From the NCBI GenBank assembly GCA_002305915.1, contig DBRJ01000004.1, forward strand, positions 2,086 to 22,205: 20,120 nucleotides of DNA. Direction: 5' to 3'. A program made the position numbers and the translations under genes. Positions 7,378-13,609 of the stretch are shown piece by piece. Below the pieces are notes generated by a model that saw nothing but the letters and a program-made list of their open reading frames with translations, was not told the origin of the DNA and searched no databases. How positions within the stretch are numbered: the stretch's first letter is position 1; each line of letters opens with the position of its first letter. Source of the DNA: Pelotomaculum sp. UBA1371. GTDB taxonomy: Bacteria; Bacillota; Desulfotomaculia; Desulfotomaculales; Pelotomaculaceae.

Positions 7378-8628
7378 TTGAGACTGGGGGGGGTTGTAAT
7401 CAGAATTGTAATTGATCCGGGTCACGGTGGGAAGGACCCCGGGGCAGCCGGCAACGGCCTGCTGGAAAAAAACATCAATTTGGAGATCAGCAGGAGGCTG
7501 GCGAAAAACCTTTCAGATTACGACGTGGAGGTCATTCTCACCAGAGACAGCGACTTATATTCGGATCTGGCGGACCGCTGTGCCATGGCTAATAAAGTGA
7601 AAGCGCATTATTTCTGCTCCATCCATGTCAATTCCGGGGGCGGGACGGGTTTTGAGAGCTATATTTACAGCGGCGCCAAAGCTGATACGGAGAATTTAAG
7701 GAATACAGTGCACGGTGCAGTTGCAGCTTATCTCAGAGATGCCGGATTCGTGGACCGGGGTAAAAAAAAGGCTGATTTTTATGTCTTAAGGGAAACAATA
7801 ATGCCGGCAGTTTTGCTGGAAAATCTTTTTATTGACCATAAAATTGATGCCGCCAGCCTGAAAAACCCTGCCTTTCTTGATGGTCTGGCGAGAGCAATTA
7901 CAGGGGGTCTGGCAACTGCCCTGGGGCTCCAGCCAAAAATCAGCCCGGCCAGCCCACCTGAAAAAACCGGCGCAACGCCTGTGAAAACTGCTGCAACGGC
8001 AGGCACGTCACAGGCCCGCGCTTTCCTGGCCGCCAAAAATCCAAAGGCACCCGATTATGTACAAATATATGCCGACCTGGGGGCAAAATACGGAATTCGC
8101 TGGGACGCCGTGTTTGCCCAGTCCTGCAAGGAAACAGGGTTCTGGAAATTCGGGGGTTTGGTCAAACCCGAACAGAATAATTTTGCCGGTCTGGGATCCT
8201 TTGGCGGCCAGAAGGGCGCCTCCTTCGCCACTCCCTCTGATGGAATAGAGGCCCAGTTCCAGCACTGGCATGTATATTATTATGGAGGAAACCTGCCGGC
8301 CGGGACAAAGGTTCTGGATCCGCGCAGGGATGCCGTGATAAAAAGCGGTTGGGCGGGGAAGCTGCAGTATGTCGAGGATCTGGGCGGCCGATGGGCGCCG
8401 TCTGCGGATTATGGCTCAAGTATTGTCAACGATTACATGAAAGTGATGCAGTCCCTGGAAGTCCAAACTCCGGCGCAACCCACTTCAAAACCCTGGGATC
8501 CTGCCGCTGAAATTGCCCAACTAAAAGCCGAAGGGCTAATCGACAGTGACCACAAGCCGCAGGACTTAGTAACCTGGGGTGAAATGGCCACCGTCTTGAA
8601 CAGGCTGCGAAGGCAGATAAAAAAATAA
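7378..8628 (+). CDS. Bifunctional cell-wall hydrolase: amidase_3 plus glucosaminidase, SLH-like tail
   Basis: A two-headed peptidoglycan hydrolase of 416 residues when read from TTG 7378. Residues 9-182 are an N-acetylmuramoyl-L-alanine amidase (amidase_3) with DPGHGG (His16), Glu30, SIHVN (His83) and catalytic Glu148 in LLENLF. A Pro/Thr/Ala linker (185-212) leads to a glucosaminidase-type domain (about 224-358) with probable catalytic Glu252 in SCKETGFWKFGG. Residues 374-413 look like one SLH-type repeat (AEIAQLKAEGLIDS…VTWGEMATVLNRL). There is no signal peptide, so release may need lysis, a holin or another route; phage endolysins often look like this, yet no phage genes are nearby. The start is uncertain. 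TTG 7378 lacks a ribosome site, whereas an eight-G run (7386-7393) lies five bases before an in-frame ATC at 7399, giving I/M-RIVIDPGHGG as in relatives. Confidence 0.85.
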   Translation: MRLGGVVIRIVIDPGHGGKDPGAAGNGLLEKNINLEISRRLAKNLSDYDVEVILTRDSDLYSDLADRCAMANKVKAHYFCSIHVNSGGGTGFESYIYSGAKADTENLRNTVHGAVAAYLRDAGFVDRGKKKADFYVLRETIMPAVLLENLFIDHKIDAASLKNPAFLDGLARAITGGLATALGLQPKISPASPPEKTGATPVKTAATAGTSQARAFLAAKNPKAPDYVQIYADLGAKYGIRWDAVFAQSCKETGFWKFGGLVKPEQNNFAGLGSFGGQKGASFATPSDGIEAQFQHWHVYYYGGNLPAGTKVLDPRRDAVIKSGWAGKLQYVEDLGGRWAPSADYGSSIVNDYMKVMQSLEVQTPAQPTSKPWDPAAEIAQLKAEGLIDSDHKPQDLVTWGEMATVLNRLRRQIKK

Positions 8629-8897
8629 ATATTCTTATTGACAACTTCTGTTTCCCCTGATGCAACCAGCTCAACATTTAAGAAAAACGCAGCAATGTCC
8701 AAAATTCTGGCAGCTTGCTGCAGATTTTGCATAAATTCAAGAAAGGGCAGGGCGGGGCGGAAAGACCTCCTAAAGTCCAAAAAATTCCTTAAAATATGGT
8801 TAAAAACGGCTTAAGCAAGAGGAAATCAACATAATAAAGTCGAATTAACGCAATTAGCATTTAATATTAATATTTATTCCATAAGGAGGTCGGAAAT
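8629..8897 (+). other. Intergenic region with weak candidate promoter
   Basis: 269 bases without a recognised gene. TTAACG (8845-8850) and TAATAT (8868-8873) at 17-base spacing form a weak promoter candidate for the siroheme protein, very close to its start. An isolated TTGACA at 8638-8643 has no -10 partner. A minus-strand open frame (down from 8780) has protein-like composition but lacks a start near its AGGAGG, and is treated in the findings. Confidence 0.35.
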
Positions 8898-9551
8898 ATG
8901 TCCAATCCCCCCCGTGGCGCCTTTATCCAGCGGGACAAGAAAAGCTACGCAATAGTACCCAGAATTTCTGCAGGTCTGGTAACACCTGACTTTCTTGAAA
9001 ACGTAGCCCGGGTAGCCAGGAAGTACAATGTACCATTGATCAAGCTAACTTCTGCCCAGCGGCTGGCCCTGGTGGGTTTAAACCCGGAAGACGTCGAGAA
9101 AATCTGGCAGGAACTTGGTGCAGATGTCGGCCCCGCCGTAGGACCTTGTGTCCATTACGTAAAAGCTTGTCCCGGAACAGCTGCCTGCAGGTTCGGAATC
9201 CTGGATTCACTGGGGCTTGGTTTACGCCTGGAGAAAGAGTTTTTAGGGATGGATTTACCGGCTAAAGTCAAAATCGGTGTTTCCGGCTGTCCAAATAAGT
9301 GTGGGGAAGCCTATGTCAGAGATATCGGCCTTTTCGGCAAAAAATCCGGATGGACGTTTATTTTCGGCGGTAATTCCGGAGCACGTCCACGTATTGGTGA
9401 CATCATTGCAGAAAATCTGACTGATGACCAGGTTGTCGAACTGGCTCGTAAATGCCTCGACTACTATAAAGCCAACGCACGGGGAAGGGAGAGAACAGCC
9501 CGGTTTATTGAGCGGATTGGCATCGAAGAGTTTAAAAAAGCAGTATTATAG
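8898..9551 (+). CDS. Small stand-alone siroheme sulfite/nitrite reductase-like protein
   Basis: A 217-residue protein equal to one half-repeat of the sulfite/nitrite reductase fold. Residues 10-75 form the ferredoxin-like half domain, and residues 80-217 the siroheme–[4Fe-4S] domain. Cysteines at 91, 97, 131 and 135 (CPGTAAC and CPNKC) give the C-x5-C…C-x3-C cluster motif, the last Cys normally bridging cluster and siroheme. The conserved RFG and SGCPNKCGEA confirm the family. Full enzymes have two such halves or a larger partner, so this matches the short 'Dsr-like' proteins seen in anaerobes and methanogens, whose substrate and partner are mostly unknown. AAGGAGGTCGG lies just before the ATG. 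No electron-transfer or sulfur gene is adjacent, and a strong terminator follows, so it is transcribed alone. Confidence 0.85.
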   Translation: MSNPPRGAFIQRDKKSYAIVPRISAGLVTPDFLENVARVARKYNVPLIKLTSAQRLALVGLNPEDVEKIWQELGADVGPAVGPCVHYVKACPGTAACRFGILDSLGLGLRLEKEFLGMDLPAKVKIGVSGCPNKCGEAYVRDIGLFGKKSGWTFIFGGNSGARPRIGDIIAENLTDDQVVELARKCLDYYKANARGRERTARFIERIGIEEFKKAVL

Positions 9552-9633
9552 TTTAAAGGTTTATATTTAAAGTTTATATAGATAGATTAATTTAACGAAT
9601 AAAACGCAGGCTGATTAAAAAGCCGCCTTGTCT

Positions 9634-9683
9634 AAAAGGGCTGCTACAACCCTTGGGTTCATGGGGTTGTAGAAAGCCCTTTT
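9634..9683 (+). terminator. Rho-independent terminator after the siroheme gene
   Basis: Two stacked stems, AAAAGGGCT (9634-9642) with 9675-9683 and TACAACCC (9645-9652) with 9664-9671, separated by a 2/3-nt internal loop and closed by an 11-nt loop. The right arm ends CCCTTTT and runs into CCTTATT. It lies 83 bases after the stop at 9551. Confidence 0.75.
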
Positions 9684-10157
9684 CCTTATTAAGCACCCTT
9701 AGATGCCTTTCTGTTAAATGCATTCTTTATCCTGAGCATAGCTACCACTATTCTCTTTAGCCCCTAACTCATTTGGACAGGCCTGCATAACGGTGAACGT
9801 AAGTTTCTCTTGAAGTGATTCTCTTCGGTACTCGTTAGAGCAGGAAAAAACATATCTGTCACTATTGAGCCGGTTAAATAACGATCTTCAAGAAATTGCC
9901 TGTGTTTATGGTTGACATTACATATAATTGTATGTATAATAATGCTACCAGGTCATTGCGTAAATATCTCTAGTTCCGCTGTATTACTAAGATTAAAGAC
10001 TTAATTAAGAATGAACATATTGTAAATGCTCCCCAGAAAAAACCAAATGATAAATCATAAAAGAGAAGAAAAGCAAAGTGATAGCCCTAGATGGGCATAG
10101 TAAAGCGATTAATATAGTGAATAATGATGGAGTGAAGAGAGGAGAGCATTATTTAAA
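9684..10157. other. AT-rich gap before the toxin-antitoxin pair
   Basis: About 470 bases with no convincing gene. A minus-strand stretch near 9760-9905 reads RQFLEDRYLTGSIVTDMFF… and then meets a stop, perhaps a decayed coding piece. A 60-codon plus frame at 10078-10260 overlaps the antitoxin in another frame and is rejected. The only clear element is the consensus promoter with palindrome at 9912-9940. Base composition is more AT-rich than the flanking operons, which suggests acquired DNA. Confidence 0.4.
9912..9940 (+). promoter_or_regulatory. Perfect sigma-A promoter with embedded palindromic operator
   Basis: TTGACA (9912-9917) and TATAAT (9935-9940) both match consensus exactly with 17 bases between. 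The spacer and -10 carry an 18-bp near-palindrome, TACATATAATTGTATGTA (9919-9936), with one mismatched pair. A dimeric repressor such as a Phd/YefM antitoxin could bind there and block the -10. The antitoxin ATG is about 218 bases further on. Confidence 0.6.
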
Positions 10158-10439
10158 ATGCCAAATGTATTATTTGATAAAAATCAGATTGTTGGTATCA
10201 CAGAATTGCAAAGGAACGCGAGTTCAGTATATTCCAAGGTTAAAAAACATGATGTTTTGATTCTAAAAAACAATGCACCATGCGCTGTAATGTTGGATTA
10301 TGAAAGATACGAGGACCTGGTGGAGAAAGCGGAGCAAGCTGAAATTTATGCGATGCTGTTAAAGCGCAAGGACAATAAAAAGTGGTTAAAAACCAGTGAA
10401 GTCCTTGAAGGCCTGAGTTTCTCGGAAGGATCTGATTAG
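10158..10439 (+). CDS. Type II antitoxin, Phd/YefM family
   Basis: A 93-residue antitoxin that should bind and silence the toxin coded next to it, and repress the shared promoter as a DNA-binding dimer. The N-terminal half carries the family pattern: ITELQRNASSVYSKV followed by DVLILKNNAPCAVMLDYERYEDL. The acidic, lysine-rich C-terminal half (about 55-93) is the toxin-wrapping part. A GGAG lies about thirteen bases before the ATG, rather far. The TAG stop is one base from the toxin start, so the pair is translationally coupled. Local DNA is more AT-rich than the surrounding operons, as often seen for acquired toxin-antitoxin cassettes. Confidence 0.85.
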   Translation: MPNVLFDKNQIVGITELQRNASSVYSKVKKHDVLILKNNAPCAVMLDYERYEDLVEKAEQAEIYAMLLKRKDNKKWLKTSEVLEGLSFSEGSD

Positions 10440-10440
10440 T

Positions 10441-10779
10441 TTGAACGGAGTAGACCTGGCGGATCTAATCGAATTAATCGAGGAAAAGGTGGACTGGCAT
10501 CCGGATGCAGCTGCAGAGTTTAGAGCATTGCCAATTGAGATGCGCCTGGATGTATTACAACAGTTAACAAGGATAACTATTAACCCTAAGGCAGGAAAAA
10601 GTTTGGAAGACAAGCATGGTATGGATCTTACAGGATATCGCAAAATGTATTTTTGGAGAGCAACACATAGAATAATTTACTGTGTTGAACAAAATGGCAA
10701 ATGCAAAATATGGGGGATAGGCCCTAGAGCTGGTTTTGCTGTTTATGAAACTGTGGCAGATAGAACATCTGATTTATAA
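10441..10779 (+). CDS. Type II toxin, RelE/ParE superfamily
   Basis: A 112-residue toxin partner of the Phd/YefM antitoxin just upstream. The core (about 17-100) fits the RelE/ParE fold: VDWHPDAAAEFRALP, then LTGYRKMYFWRATHRIIYCVEQNGKCKIWGIGPR with basic and aromatic residues in the last strands. RelE types cut mRNA at the ribosome and ParE types inhibit gyrase; sequence alone does not decide. The start is TTG at 10441, one base after the antitoxin stop, with GAAGGAT about nine bases upstream inside the antitoxin gene. The N-terminal stretch MNGVDLADLIELIEEK is acidic and somewhat longer than in many relatives. A terminator hairpin overlaps the stop codon. Full length and intact. Confidence 0.78.
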   Translation: MNGVDLADLIELIEEKVDWHPDAAAEFRALPIEMRLDVLQQLTRITINPKAGKSLEDKHGMDLTGYRKMYFWRATHRIIYCVEQNGKCKIWGIGPRAGFAVYETVADRTSDL

Positions 10780-10803
10780 AAGCCCTTGATGAGCTTTTAT
10801 AAA
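10773..10803 (+). terminator. Terminator overlapping the toxin stop codon
   Basis: TTTATAAAAGC (10773-10783) pairs exactly with GCTTTTATAAA (10793-10803) around a 9-nt loop. The toxin stop TAA (10777-10779) is inside the left arm. Because the stem ends in A/T runs on both sides, it could act in either direction. Confidence 0.6.
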
Positions 10804-10908
10804 TTAAGCTATGTCTGCGGTAAAAACCTCTGAATAGAAAACGGCCAATAATTTTGGATGCTTCTGTCGTACTGAATCCATCGATTACCCTACTGTCCTC
10901 CAGGACAA

Positions 10909-11016
10909 GCCTTGACTCGGTATGCTGTGCGAAGAGCACCCAACCGACCAATGACCGAAAGCTGAACAATAGTAAGGTCGGTCTTGATTTAGCGGTACAG
11001 CATACCCAGTCAAGGC
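10909..11016. repeat. Nested 108-nt inverted repeat (possible MITE or structured RNA)
   Basis: Outer arms GCCTTGACTCGGTATGCTGT (10909-10928) and 10997-11016 pair over 20 positions with one mismatch. Inside them is an exact 7-bp stem, ACCGACC (10943-10949) with GGTCGGT (10976-10982). The two unpaired stretches between outer and inner stem are both exactly 14 bases, so the whole is symmetric. There is no obvious target duplication. Integron attC core sites (RYYYAAC/GTTRRRY) are not at its ends. Confidence 0.6.
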
Positions 11017-11159
11017 CGCTTTACTTCGTTACGCGCAAGTACCGCAGTATTCTGTGTAAATTGGTATTTCCGGAAAAGCTAAGCTATAAATGACTCTTAC
11101 CTGCCGGGAGGATAGGGCACTGCTGGAGAGCAACCCGAGCACCTGGCATGGTTCTGCCG

Positions 11160-11213
11160 AGGATAGCAGGGGTAGTCCCAGAGGCTGCCCCGCTATCATT
11201 TTCCTGCTATCCT
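11160..11213. repeat. Hairpin with two alternative pairings
   Basis: AGGATAGCAGG (11160-11170) is exactly complementary to 11203-11213 (11 bp). The same left arm can instead pair through GATAGC with GCTATC at 11192-11197, extended by GGGG/CCCC. The two structures exclude each other. It lies about 40-90 bases before the helicase fragment. Confidence 0.4.
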
Positions 11214-11252
11214 TGGAGAACAAAAGCGGTAAACTCACTATCCAGCCATTAG

Positions 11253-11933
11253 TTCCGGTTCCAGCCTATCGCTGAAGTGGATGGAGTGCTGGTGGAGAGG
11301 CCGTTTGCAGTGCAGAGTTTCAAAAGCTCGGCATCGTCCCCCAGCCGGGGGGTGCGCCTGAAGGGGTATGGCTACAGCCTGAAGCGCAGCAGCGCTTTAT
11401 TCGGCGATGATGCGCCGGAGTACCTTGAGAAAGTGGAAACCTTGAACATTTTCGGCATCCGGGCTGATTACATGCGCCAGTTTAAGGAGTACCTGGAGGA
11501 AGAGGGTCTGTCAAAGGATGATGACTGGTTGCCTTTTGTCCTGCCGGTGGTTAAGTTGCCGGTGGACCGGCGGTTAAAGTACCCGGTAGTGGTGGACTGG
11601 TACCCCCGGGTGCAGGCCCAGCAAAGCAGCAGTCGGAGGGGTGTTACCGCTGAGGCGGCAGCCAAGCTTGAAAACGGCTGGTTGACTGGCGAACACCTGG
11701 CCCTGCTGGATCTGGATGCGATATACTTTGAACTGGTGCGGTTTAAGAATGAGCGAAACCTGCACAACCTCAATATAACCCGTAGCGTCATTGAGAGCCT
11801 GCTCAGGCGGGATGACTGGTATGTCCTGTATATACCCAGGGAGGAGCTAGCCTTTGACTTTCTGGAAAAGGCTCGCCGCTGGCAGGAAATAGCCGTGGCC
11901 CTGCTCAAAAAATACTGCGAGCGTTACTATTAA
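11253..11933 (+). pseudogene. Fragment of a restriction-type DEAD/DEAH helicase subunit (tentative)
   Basis: An open frame starts after a TAG at 11250-11252 and runs to TAA at 11933; a GTG at 11277 could serve as start but has no ribosome site. The protein (about 218-226 residues) opens abruptly in what reads as mid-domain (FRFQPIAEVDGVLVERPFAV). It continues with LKRSSALFGDDAPEYLEKVETLNIFGIRADYMRQF (quoted in two parts: LKRSSALFGDDAPEYLEK, then VETLNIFGIRADYMRQF), which resembles the region after the helicase motifs in large type III restriction-like R subunits. Neither Walker motifs nor a nuclease domain is present, and the end is cut by a frame change. I treat it as a remnant of a larger protein. 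The family call is from memory of similar sequences and could be wrong; that it is an incomplete protein is better supported. Confidence 0.45.
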
Positions 11934-12115
11934 GGCAGATCCGCTGGTGGCAGGATGGACTGACTGAAGAATACTTTGAGGAGCGGCACGTGTTTTTCCC
12001 GCACAACCCGATCACGCATGATACTCACAGGACGGATGATGTAACTTATGACCTTTTCGCAGCACACCAGCACAAACTAATCAAGGCTGCCATTACTGGC
12101 AGCCTTCCAGCGTAA
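11933..12115 (+). pseudogene. Frame-shifted 60-codon remnant, family unknown
   Basis: Directly after the helicase-like frame closes, a different frame is open for 60 codons to TAA at 12113-12115. It is clearly protein-like: it begins RQIRWWQDGLTEEYFEERHV and continues FFPHNPITHDTHRTDD, then VTYDLFAAHQHKLIKAA. There is no start codon or ribosome site of its own. It runs 23 bases into the convergent sigK gene. It may be the far end of the same broken gene after a deletion and frameshift, or a piece of a different gene. I do not recognise the family. Confidence 0.35.
12083..12106 (-). terminator. Terminator hairpin enclosing the sigK stop codon
   Basis: AAGGCTGCCA (12083-12092) and TGGCAGCCTT (12097-12106) form a perfect 10-bp stem with a 4-nt loop. 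The sigK stop codon (12093-12095) sits in that loop. On the minus strand TTGATTAGTTTG follows, a weak T tail. Confidence 0.6.
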
Positions 12116-12800
12116 ATTCCCTGGTTAATTTACTCAAGGCCCTTTTCTCTATCCGCGAAACATAAGAGCGGGATATTCCCAGACTCCGGGCGATTTCCCG
12201 CTGGGTTTTCCTGGCGCCGTCCTCCAGGCCGAATCTCAGCTCCAGAACTTTCTTTTCCCGGCGCGTCAACTGATGTACTTTCTCCCGGAGGCGCTTCTGC
12301 TCAAATCGGTTCTCGACCATTTCCGACACAACTTCCGGGTGGGTGCCCAGAATATCAATCAGGGTTATTTCGTTGCCTTCCTTGTCTACTCCGATAGGGT
12401 CATATAAAGAGACTTCCGAGCGTATTTTTTTTGTATAACGCAAATGCATGAGGATCTCGTTTTCTATGCACCTTGCCGCATAGGTGGCCAGCCTGGTCCC
12501 TTTCCCCGGGTTGAAAGTGTTGATGGCCTTGATCAGCCCGATGGTCCCGATGGAGATGAGGTCATCCGGGTCTTCGCCGGTACTGTCAAATTTTTTCACT
12601 ATATGTGCTACCAGCCGTAGATTGCGTTCAGTAAGAACATTGCGCGCCACCTCATCGCCCCGGGCCAGAAGCCGGAGGTATTTCGCCTCTTCTTCTTCGG
12701 ACAACGGCTGGGGAAAAGTGTTGTTGGCAATATAAGAAACAAGCAGCATCAACCCGTTGACCAGCGACACAATAGTCAAAGCCCAGAGTCCGGGCAGCAT
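12093..12800 (-). CDS. sigK: Pro-sigma-K, late mother-cell sporulation sigma factor
   Basis: A 235-residue sigma-70 family factor that directs late mother-cell genes (coat, cortex, mother-cell lysis) after engulfment. Residues 1-22 are the hydrophobic pro-sequence. VSYIANNTFPQPLS (21-34) matches the site where the SpoIVFB protease cuts Bacillus pro-sigma-K, predicting cleavage before Tyr23. Then come RNLRLVAHIVKKF and DLISIGTIGLIKAI (region 2), YAARCIENEILMHLR, and the helix-turn-helix KTQREIARSLGISRSYVSRIEKRAL (region 4.2; quoted as KTQREIARSLGI then SRSYVSRIEKRAL). I start at ATG 12800, not at the longer frame up to 12866, because GGGAGGGG lies just upstream and the N-terminus then matches relatives. 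The gene is uninterrupted, with no skin-type insertion. It converges on the remnant island and diverges from mobA. Confidence 0.95.
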   Translation of the reverse strand: MLPGLWALTIVSLVNGLMLLVSYIANNTFPQPLSEEEEAKYLRLLARGDEVARNVLTERNLRLVAHIVKKFDSTGEDPDDLISIGTIGLIKAINTFNPGKGTRLATYAARCIENEILMHLRYTKKIRSEVSLYDPIGVDKEGNEITLIDILGTHPEVVSEMVENRFEQKRLREKVHQLTRREKKVLELRFGLEDGARKTQREIARSLGISRSYVSRIEKRALSKLTREFTLEGCQ

Positions 12801-12834
12801 CAAACAATCCCCTCCCAAAAATAGCGTGCACTTA

Positions 12835-12842
12835 ATAATATG
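12835..12842 (-). promoter_or_regulatory. Possible sigma-E-type -10 for sigK
   Basis: On the minus strand CATATTAT resembles the sigma-E -10 pattern (CATA followed by a T-ending half). It would start transcription about 28 bases before the ATG at 12800. A -35 match is not clear. In Bacillus sigK is made under sigma-E and SpoIIID, so this is a knowledge-led guess. Confidence 0.28.
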
Positions 12843-13000
12843 ATTTTGCAGAACACTTTTGTGCACGTCCTGTCGTTAATTGTTTAAAAAGGATTTTATG
12901 CATCCGGCGGAGAAATTAATAATTTACACAAGAAATGTTTATAACATAAATTACCGGCCTAACTTACAAATCAATAACTATAGAAAGAGGGATTGTTCAA

Positions 13001-13606
13001 TTGATACAGGCGACGGGGGTAGTTCTGGCAGGGGGAAAAAGCAAGCGCATGGGTTATGATAAGGCTTTTCTGGAAGTTGGGGAGGCTGCGATGATTAAGC
13101 AAGTCGCCTCTGAATTGAAAAAAGTCTTTAACGAAGTCCTGATCGCAGGAGGAATTAAGGAGCAGGGTGAACTTCTGGGACTGCAGGTAATACCCGACCG
13201 CATCCCCGGCAGGGGTCCCTTAAGCGGTATTCATGCCGCCCTGGGCGCGGCTAAAAATCCCAAGTGCCTGGTTACCGCTTGCGATATGCCCTTTGTCACC
13301 GCTGCCCTGGCGCGTTTCATGATCACTCAGGCCGACGGATATGATGTAGCCGTGCCGACCCACGGAATTCACGTCCAGCCTCTTTTTGCCGTGTATGACA
13401 GGAATTGCGAAGGCCCTATCGAACAATCCCTGTTGAACAACATCCGAAAAGTTATTGATTTTTATCCCCTGGTGCGGGTAAATTATGTTAATGAAAAGTA
13501 TTTGCGCGCAATTGCCGACATCGACTTTGCCTTTTTTAACGTCAACACTCCGGACGACTTAGAAAAGGCCAGGAACATGGCGGTACGCGATGAGACAGGA
13601 GCATAG
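13001..13606 (+). CDS. mobA: Molybdenum cofactor guanylyltransferase MobA
   Basis: A 201-residue nucleotidyltransferase that joins GMP to molybdopterin to form the bis-MGD cofactor used by DMSO-reductase-family enzymes. The N-terminal signature VVLAGGKSKRMGYDKAFLE (7-25) is the GTP-binding loop with its Arg and Lys. TACDMPFV (about 91-98) carries the metal-binding Asp. The C-terminal half includes HVQPLFAVYDR and NVNTPDDLEKA, usual for MobA. The length is normal. The start is TTG at 13001 with AGAGGG upstream. It is the first gene of the plus operon, with three bases between its stop and yqeG. It is not next to a molybdoenzyme here, so it likely serves the whole cell. No clear promoter was found in the 200 bases shared with sigK. 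Confidence 0.88.
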   Translation: MIQATGVVLAGGKSKRMGYDKAFLEVGEAAMIKQVASELKKVFNEVLIAGGIKEQGELLGLQVIPDRIPGRGPLSGIHAALGAAKNPKCLVTACDMPFVTAALARFMITQADGYDVAVPTHGIHVQPLFAVYDRNCEGPIEQSLLNNIRKVIDFYPLVRVNYVNEKYLRAIADIDFAFFNVNTPDDLEKARNMAVRDETGA

Positions 13607-13609
13607 TCC

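Larger units (their letters stand above)
10804..11252. other. Gene-free stretch rich in inverted repeats
   Basis: About 450 bases between the toxin terminator and a broken helicase-like frame. Short frames on both strands show no family resemblance and no ribosome sites. It contains a nested 108-nt inverted repeat (10909-11016) and a second hairpin with alternative partners (11160-11213), listed separately. It may be the remains of a mobile element, but no transposase is recognisable. Confidence 0.4.

Noticed and set aside
8638..8643. TTGACA as a -35 for the siroheme gene
   Set aside because: No acceptable -10 lies 16-18 bases downstream.
10078..10260. 60-codon plus-strand frame
   Set aside because: It overlaps the well-supported antitoxin in another frame and has no protein-like pattern.
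10909..11016. Integron attC site
   Set aside because: The ends lack the RYYYAAC and GTTRRRY core sites and there is no integron integrase or cassette array.
12801..12866. N-terminal extension of sigK to 12866
   Set aside because: The GGGAGGGG site and match to known pro-sigma-K N-termini place the start at 12800.
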